Source of the DNA: Rhodothermales bacterium
GTDB lineage: Bacteria; Bacteroidota; Rhodothermia; Rhodothermales; Bin80
Length of the DNA stretch: 64,000 nucleotides
Reading direction: 5' to 3'
Assembly: GCA_951812585.1 (NCBI GenBank)
Contig: OX638318.1
Span: 1,920,380-1,984,379 of the forward strand
In this document: positions 61,502 through 64,000 of the stretch, in pieces
Layout of the letters: each line of letters opens with the position of its first letter
How positions within the stretch are numbered: position 1 is the first letter of the stretch
Notes under the pieces: model-generated
What the model saw: the letters and a program-made list of their open reading frames with translations, nothing else
Told to the model about the DNA's origin: nothing
Database searches by the model: none
Translations under genes and position numbers: made by a program

Positions 61502-63682
61502 ATGGCAGCATACGATTACCTGGAAAGCCGCTGGGACGATGCGCACGCGGCGCAGTTGGACCCGCTCGACCGCCTGGTCTATCGCTCCAACCTCTTGGGT
61601 GCAGACTGGCGCATCACGAACACCGGCGGCGGCAACACCTCATCCAAGGTGTTCGAGGCCGACCCCATCACGCGGAGGCCCGTGGAAGTGCTCTGGGTCA
61701 AGGGGTCGGGCGGCGACTTGCGTACAGCGGGGCGCGCAAACTTTTCGTCGCTGTATCTGGACAAGCTTCATGCGCTCAAGGAGGTCTATGCGGAGATGGA
61801 GCCAAGGGGCCCGAAGACGCCGGCGGAAGACCGTATGGTGGGCCTGTTTGCGCACTGCACCTACAATCTCAACACACGCGCCCCTTCGATTGATACGCCC
61901 CTGCATGCCTTTGTGCCATATCGGCATGTGGACCATACCCATCCGGTGGGCTGCATTGCGTTGGCAACCGCACAGGATGGTCCCGCACTTACGCGCGCAG
62001 TGTATGGCGAGGAAGTGGTATGGGTGGACTGGCAGCGGCCCGGGTTTGAGCTTGGGCTTGCGCTGCAGGCGCTGTGCGCGGCGCATCCAGCCGCAAAGGG
62101 CGCGATACTGGGTGGCCATGGCCTGATCAACTGGGCCGATGATGATAAGCAGTGCTATGAATTGGGGCTGCGCCTGATGCGTCAGGCCGCGACGTTTCTG
62201 GATTCCAGGGGCGCAGATACCTATGTCTTCGGCGGCATGCATCACAAGGCGGTGCCGGAAGCGGCGCGGAACGACATCCTGGCGCAGCTTTTGCCCTGGC
62301 TGCGCGGCAAGCTGAGCACCGGCCGACGGCTTATAGGTACGATAGACACGGCAGCTCCTGTGATGGCTTATGTGGGCGCTCGGGATGCGAAACGCCTGTC
62401 GGAGCTGGGCACCTCGTGCCCGGACCATTTCCTGCGCACCAAGATCAAGCCGCTCTATGTGGACTATAATCCTGCAGGCGACAGTCTGGATGCACTCAAG
62501 GCGAAGCTGGAAGCGGGGATCGGAGCCTATCAGCGGGATTATGCGGCCTACTACGCGGCGCACAAGCACAGCGATTCGCCGCCGATGCGCCCGTCCATGC
62601 CGACGGTGGTGCTGATTCCGGGGCTCGGCATGGTGACTTGGGGCAAGAGCAAGAGCGAGAGCCGGGTCACCGCGGAGTTCTACAAGGCCGCAATCGAGGT
62701 CATGCGAGGAGCCGAGGCGGTGTCCACGTACACGGCGATTGCCCGGCAGGAGGCATTCGACATCGAGTACTGGCGGTTGGAAGAAGCCAAGCTGCGCCGG
62801 ATGCCGCCGGAAAAGGAGCTCTCGCGGCGCATTGTTGTGGTAATCGGGGCGGGCAGCGGCATTGGCCGAGCCGCGGCGCAGCGCATGCTGCCGGAAGGCG
62901 CTGTGGTGGCTGCACTTGATCTCAGCCAGGAGGCCGTACAAGCATTTGCCCAGCATACCCTGGATCGTATCGGGATGGGTATAGGCGTCGCTGGGACCGG
63001 GATTTCGGGCTCAGGCGACATCATTGGAATCGCGTGTGATATTACCAGCCGCGCGTCCATTCGTGCGGCACTGCGCCAGGTGTTGATGGCCTATGGCGGG
63101 CTGGACCATGTGGTGATCACCGCGGGACTTTTTGTTTCGCCGAACGCCGAAGGCATGGTTGCCGACGAGGCCTGGGACGCGATGCACCGCGTTAACGTGA
63201 AGGGCCCATTTCTGGTGGCGGAGGAGGCTGCGGCGATCTGGCGTGCACAGCAGTTGTCGGGCAGTCTGGTCCTGACCACCAGCGTCAACGCTGTGGTCCC
63301 GAAGGCGGGCAGTCCCGCCTACGATACCGGCAAGGCCGCCGCGAATCACCTGGTGCGCGAACTGGCTTGCCGTCTGGCTCCCATGATTCGCGTGAACGCG
63401 GTCGCGCCGGCTACGGTACTTAAGGGCAGTGCAATGTTTTCGCGCACCCGTGTGATCGCATCGCTTAAGCGATACCAGTTGCCGTGCGACGCGTCGGAGG
63501 ACACGGAGGTACTGATGGATCGGCTGGCCGCGTTCTATGCGGATCGCACCTTGACCAAGGCTGCGGTCACGACCAAGGACCAGGCCGAAGCGATCTTTCT
63601 GCTTGCGGGCGAGCGCCTTGGCAAGACCACGGGCCAAGTACTTACGGTGGACGGGGGCTTACGCGACGCCTTCTTGCGGTGA
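61502..63682 (+). CDS. Bifunctional rhamnulose-1-phosphate aldolase/short-chain dehydrogenase
   Basis: A 726-residue fusion. Residues 1-~435 form the class II aldolase (ITNTGGGNTSSKVFEADPIT, YRHVDHTHPVGCIALAT near 140 with zinc histidines, AILGGHGLINWADDDKQCYE). Residues ~445-726 form a short-chain dehydrogenase: VVIGAGSGIGRAAAQRMLPE (nucleotide binding, ~447), VTAGLFVSP region, Ser in LTTSVNAVVPKAGS, Tyr and Lys in PAYDTGKAAANH (~607), end VLTVDGGLRDAFL. In the family the aldolase yields L-lactaldehyde and the dehydrogenase oxidises it to lactate. It is the last gene of the operon, 15 bases after FucP. No kinase for the ketose is in the operon. Confidence 0.93.
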   Translation: MAAYDYLESRWDDAHAAQLDPLDRLVYRSNLLGADWRITNTGGGNTSSKVFEADPITRRPVEVLWVKGSGGDLRTAGRANFSSLYLDKLHALKEVYAEMEPRGPKTPAEDRMVGLFAHCTYNLNTRAPSIDTPLHAFVPYRHVDHTHPVGCIALATAQDGPALTRAVYGEEVVWVDWQRPGFELGLALQALCAAHPAAKGAILGGHGLINWADDDKQCYELGLRLMRQAATFLDSRGADTYVFGGMHHKAVPEAARNDILAQLLPWLRGKLSTGRRLIGTIDTAAPVMAYVGARDAKRLSELGTSCPDHFLRTKIKPLYVDYNPAGDSLDALKAKLEAGIGAYQRDYAAYYAAHKHSDSPPMRPSMPTVVLIPGLGMVTWGKSKSESRVTAEFYKAAIEVMRGAEAVSTYTAIARQEAFDIEYWRLEEAKLRRMPPEKELSRRIVVVIGAGSGIGRAAAQRMLPEGAVVAALDLSQEAVQAFAQHTLDRIGMGIGVAGTGISGSGDIIGIACDITSRASIRAALRQVLMAYGGLDHVVITAGLFVSPNAEGMVADEAWDAMHRVNVKGPFLVAEEAAAIWRAQQLSGSLVLTTSVNAVVPKAGSPAYDTGKAAANHLVRELACRLAPMIRVNAVAPATVLKGSAMFSRTRVIASLKRYQLPCDASEDTEVLMDRLAAFYADRTLTKAAVTTKDQAEAIFLLAGERLGKTTGQVLTVDGGLRDAFLR

Positions 63683-63689
63683 GGTCCGC

Positions 63690-64000
63690 CTAGTTGGACG
63701 GACTGTACACGATTTGCGTACTGACTTCCGTGGCCCCCACGGTCTTGGAGCCTGACGCGATGTAGATCCTGCCACCGTACAGCACGGCTTGCATGGCATG
63801 CAGACCTTCGCTTAGCGGAGGCATGTTGAACCACGTTTCCGTAGCGGGGTCAAACACTTCGACCTCAGTGTGCGCAGGAGGGTTGTCGGGGTTTTCACTC
63901 AGTCCCCACTGGCTTTCGCCGCCGATCACGACCAGCTTGTTGTGGTATCGCAGCGCCGTGGTCCCGGCCCGCTCCGTAGGAATGTTGGCTGAGGGTGCCA
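63690..64000 (-). CDS. Kelch-repeat protein, C-terminal part
   Basis: The gene enters from the right edge; about 103 codons up to the stop at 63690 are visible. Two Kelch-type units are seen: IPTERAGTTALRYHNKLVVI-GGES with the GG doublet, then VEVFDPATETWFNMPPLSEG, LHAMQAVLYGGRIYIASGSK. Kelch propellers bind proteins or sugars and are often secreted in this group. A signal peptide, if any, is outside the window. It converges with the aldolase/dehydrogenase fusion, with 7 bases between. Confidence 0.8.
   Translation of the reverse strand, partial: APSANIPTERAGTTALRYHNKLVVIGGESQWGLSENPDNPPAHTEVEVFDPATETWFNMPPLSEGLHAMQAVLYGGRIYIASGSKTVGATEVSTQIVYSPSN

Overview
The window reads as a piece of an aerobic, Gram-negative, polysaccharide-degrading bacterium of the Bacteroidota/Rhodothermota group. 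The evidence is a TonB receptor with a carboxypeptidase-like N-terminal domain paired with a DUF4249 lipoprotein, GldA/F/G-like ABC genes with DUF4340, DUF3098 and TMEM220 membrane proteins, many lipoproteins, few Shine-Dalgarno sites and a moderately high GC content. Three secreted sulfatases, a GH88-type unsaturated uronyl hydrolase, a KDG kinase/KDPG aldolase pair and a deoxy-sugar operon suggest a marine bacterium feeding on sulfated, uronate- and deoxyhexose-containing algal polysaccharides. The habitat and genus are inference.

Layout. 1-2 kb: the N-terminal end of an FAD oxidoreductase and small phage- or plasmid-like genes separated by a strong bidirectional hairpin. 2-7 kb: TonB receptor, DUF4249 lipoprotein, sulfatase. 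7-17.3 kb: S9 peptidase, an IS66 transposase remnant, a sorbosone-dehydrogenase-like protein, an acetamidase-family lipoprotein, DinB protein, PLP decarboxylase, KDPG aldolase and KDG kinase. 17.8-24.7 kb: minus-strand run of GldA-, GldF- and GldG-like genes, DUF4340, HtpG and a ROK sugar kinase. 25-27.7 kb: GH88 hydrolase and second sulfatase, end to end. 28-33 kb: a single-chain type ISP restriction-modification enzyme. 33-41 kb: class II aldolase, tRNA-Pro, then a plus-strand run from an HsdR_N-domain protein and a CysQ-like phosphatase to a TonB receptor and a TMEM220 protein. 41-49 kb: a dead secreted-protein gene, an amidohydrolase lipoprotein, NamZ-like DUF1343, DUF3098, MreD, SufE, nucleoside hydrolase and 6-phosphogluconate dehydrogenase. 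49-55 kb: a minus-strand run of three tandem Mrr-like genes, a third sulfatase and a broken DUF1501 gene. 55-57.5 kb: glycosyltransferase, LpxH-like phosphoesterase, small PH-like protein. 57.8-63.7 kb: L-fucose/L-rhamnose type operon of isomerase, class II aldolase, FucP-like symporter and aldolase/dehydrogenase fusion. The window ends in a Kelch-repeat gene.

How the genes fit together. GH88 releases unsaturated uronate, which in known pathways is converted to 2-keto-3-deoxygluconate. KDG kinase and KDPG aldolase then give pyruvate and glyceraldehyde 3-phosphate. Sulfatases strip sulfate, and the 57.8-63.7 kb operon takes up and splits the deoxysugar. The most unusual element is the run of three Mrr-fold paralogues at 51.5-54.8 kb. 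All keep the Mrr N-terminal and C-terminal architecture, but the catalytic Asp and Lys are replaced in each. Together with the type ISP enzyme and the HsdR_N protein they give the window a strong DNA-recognition/defence component.
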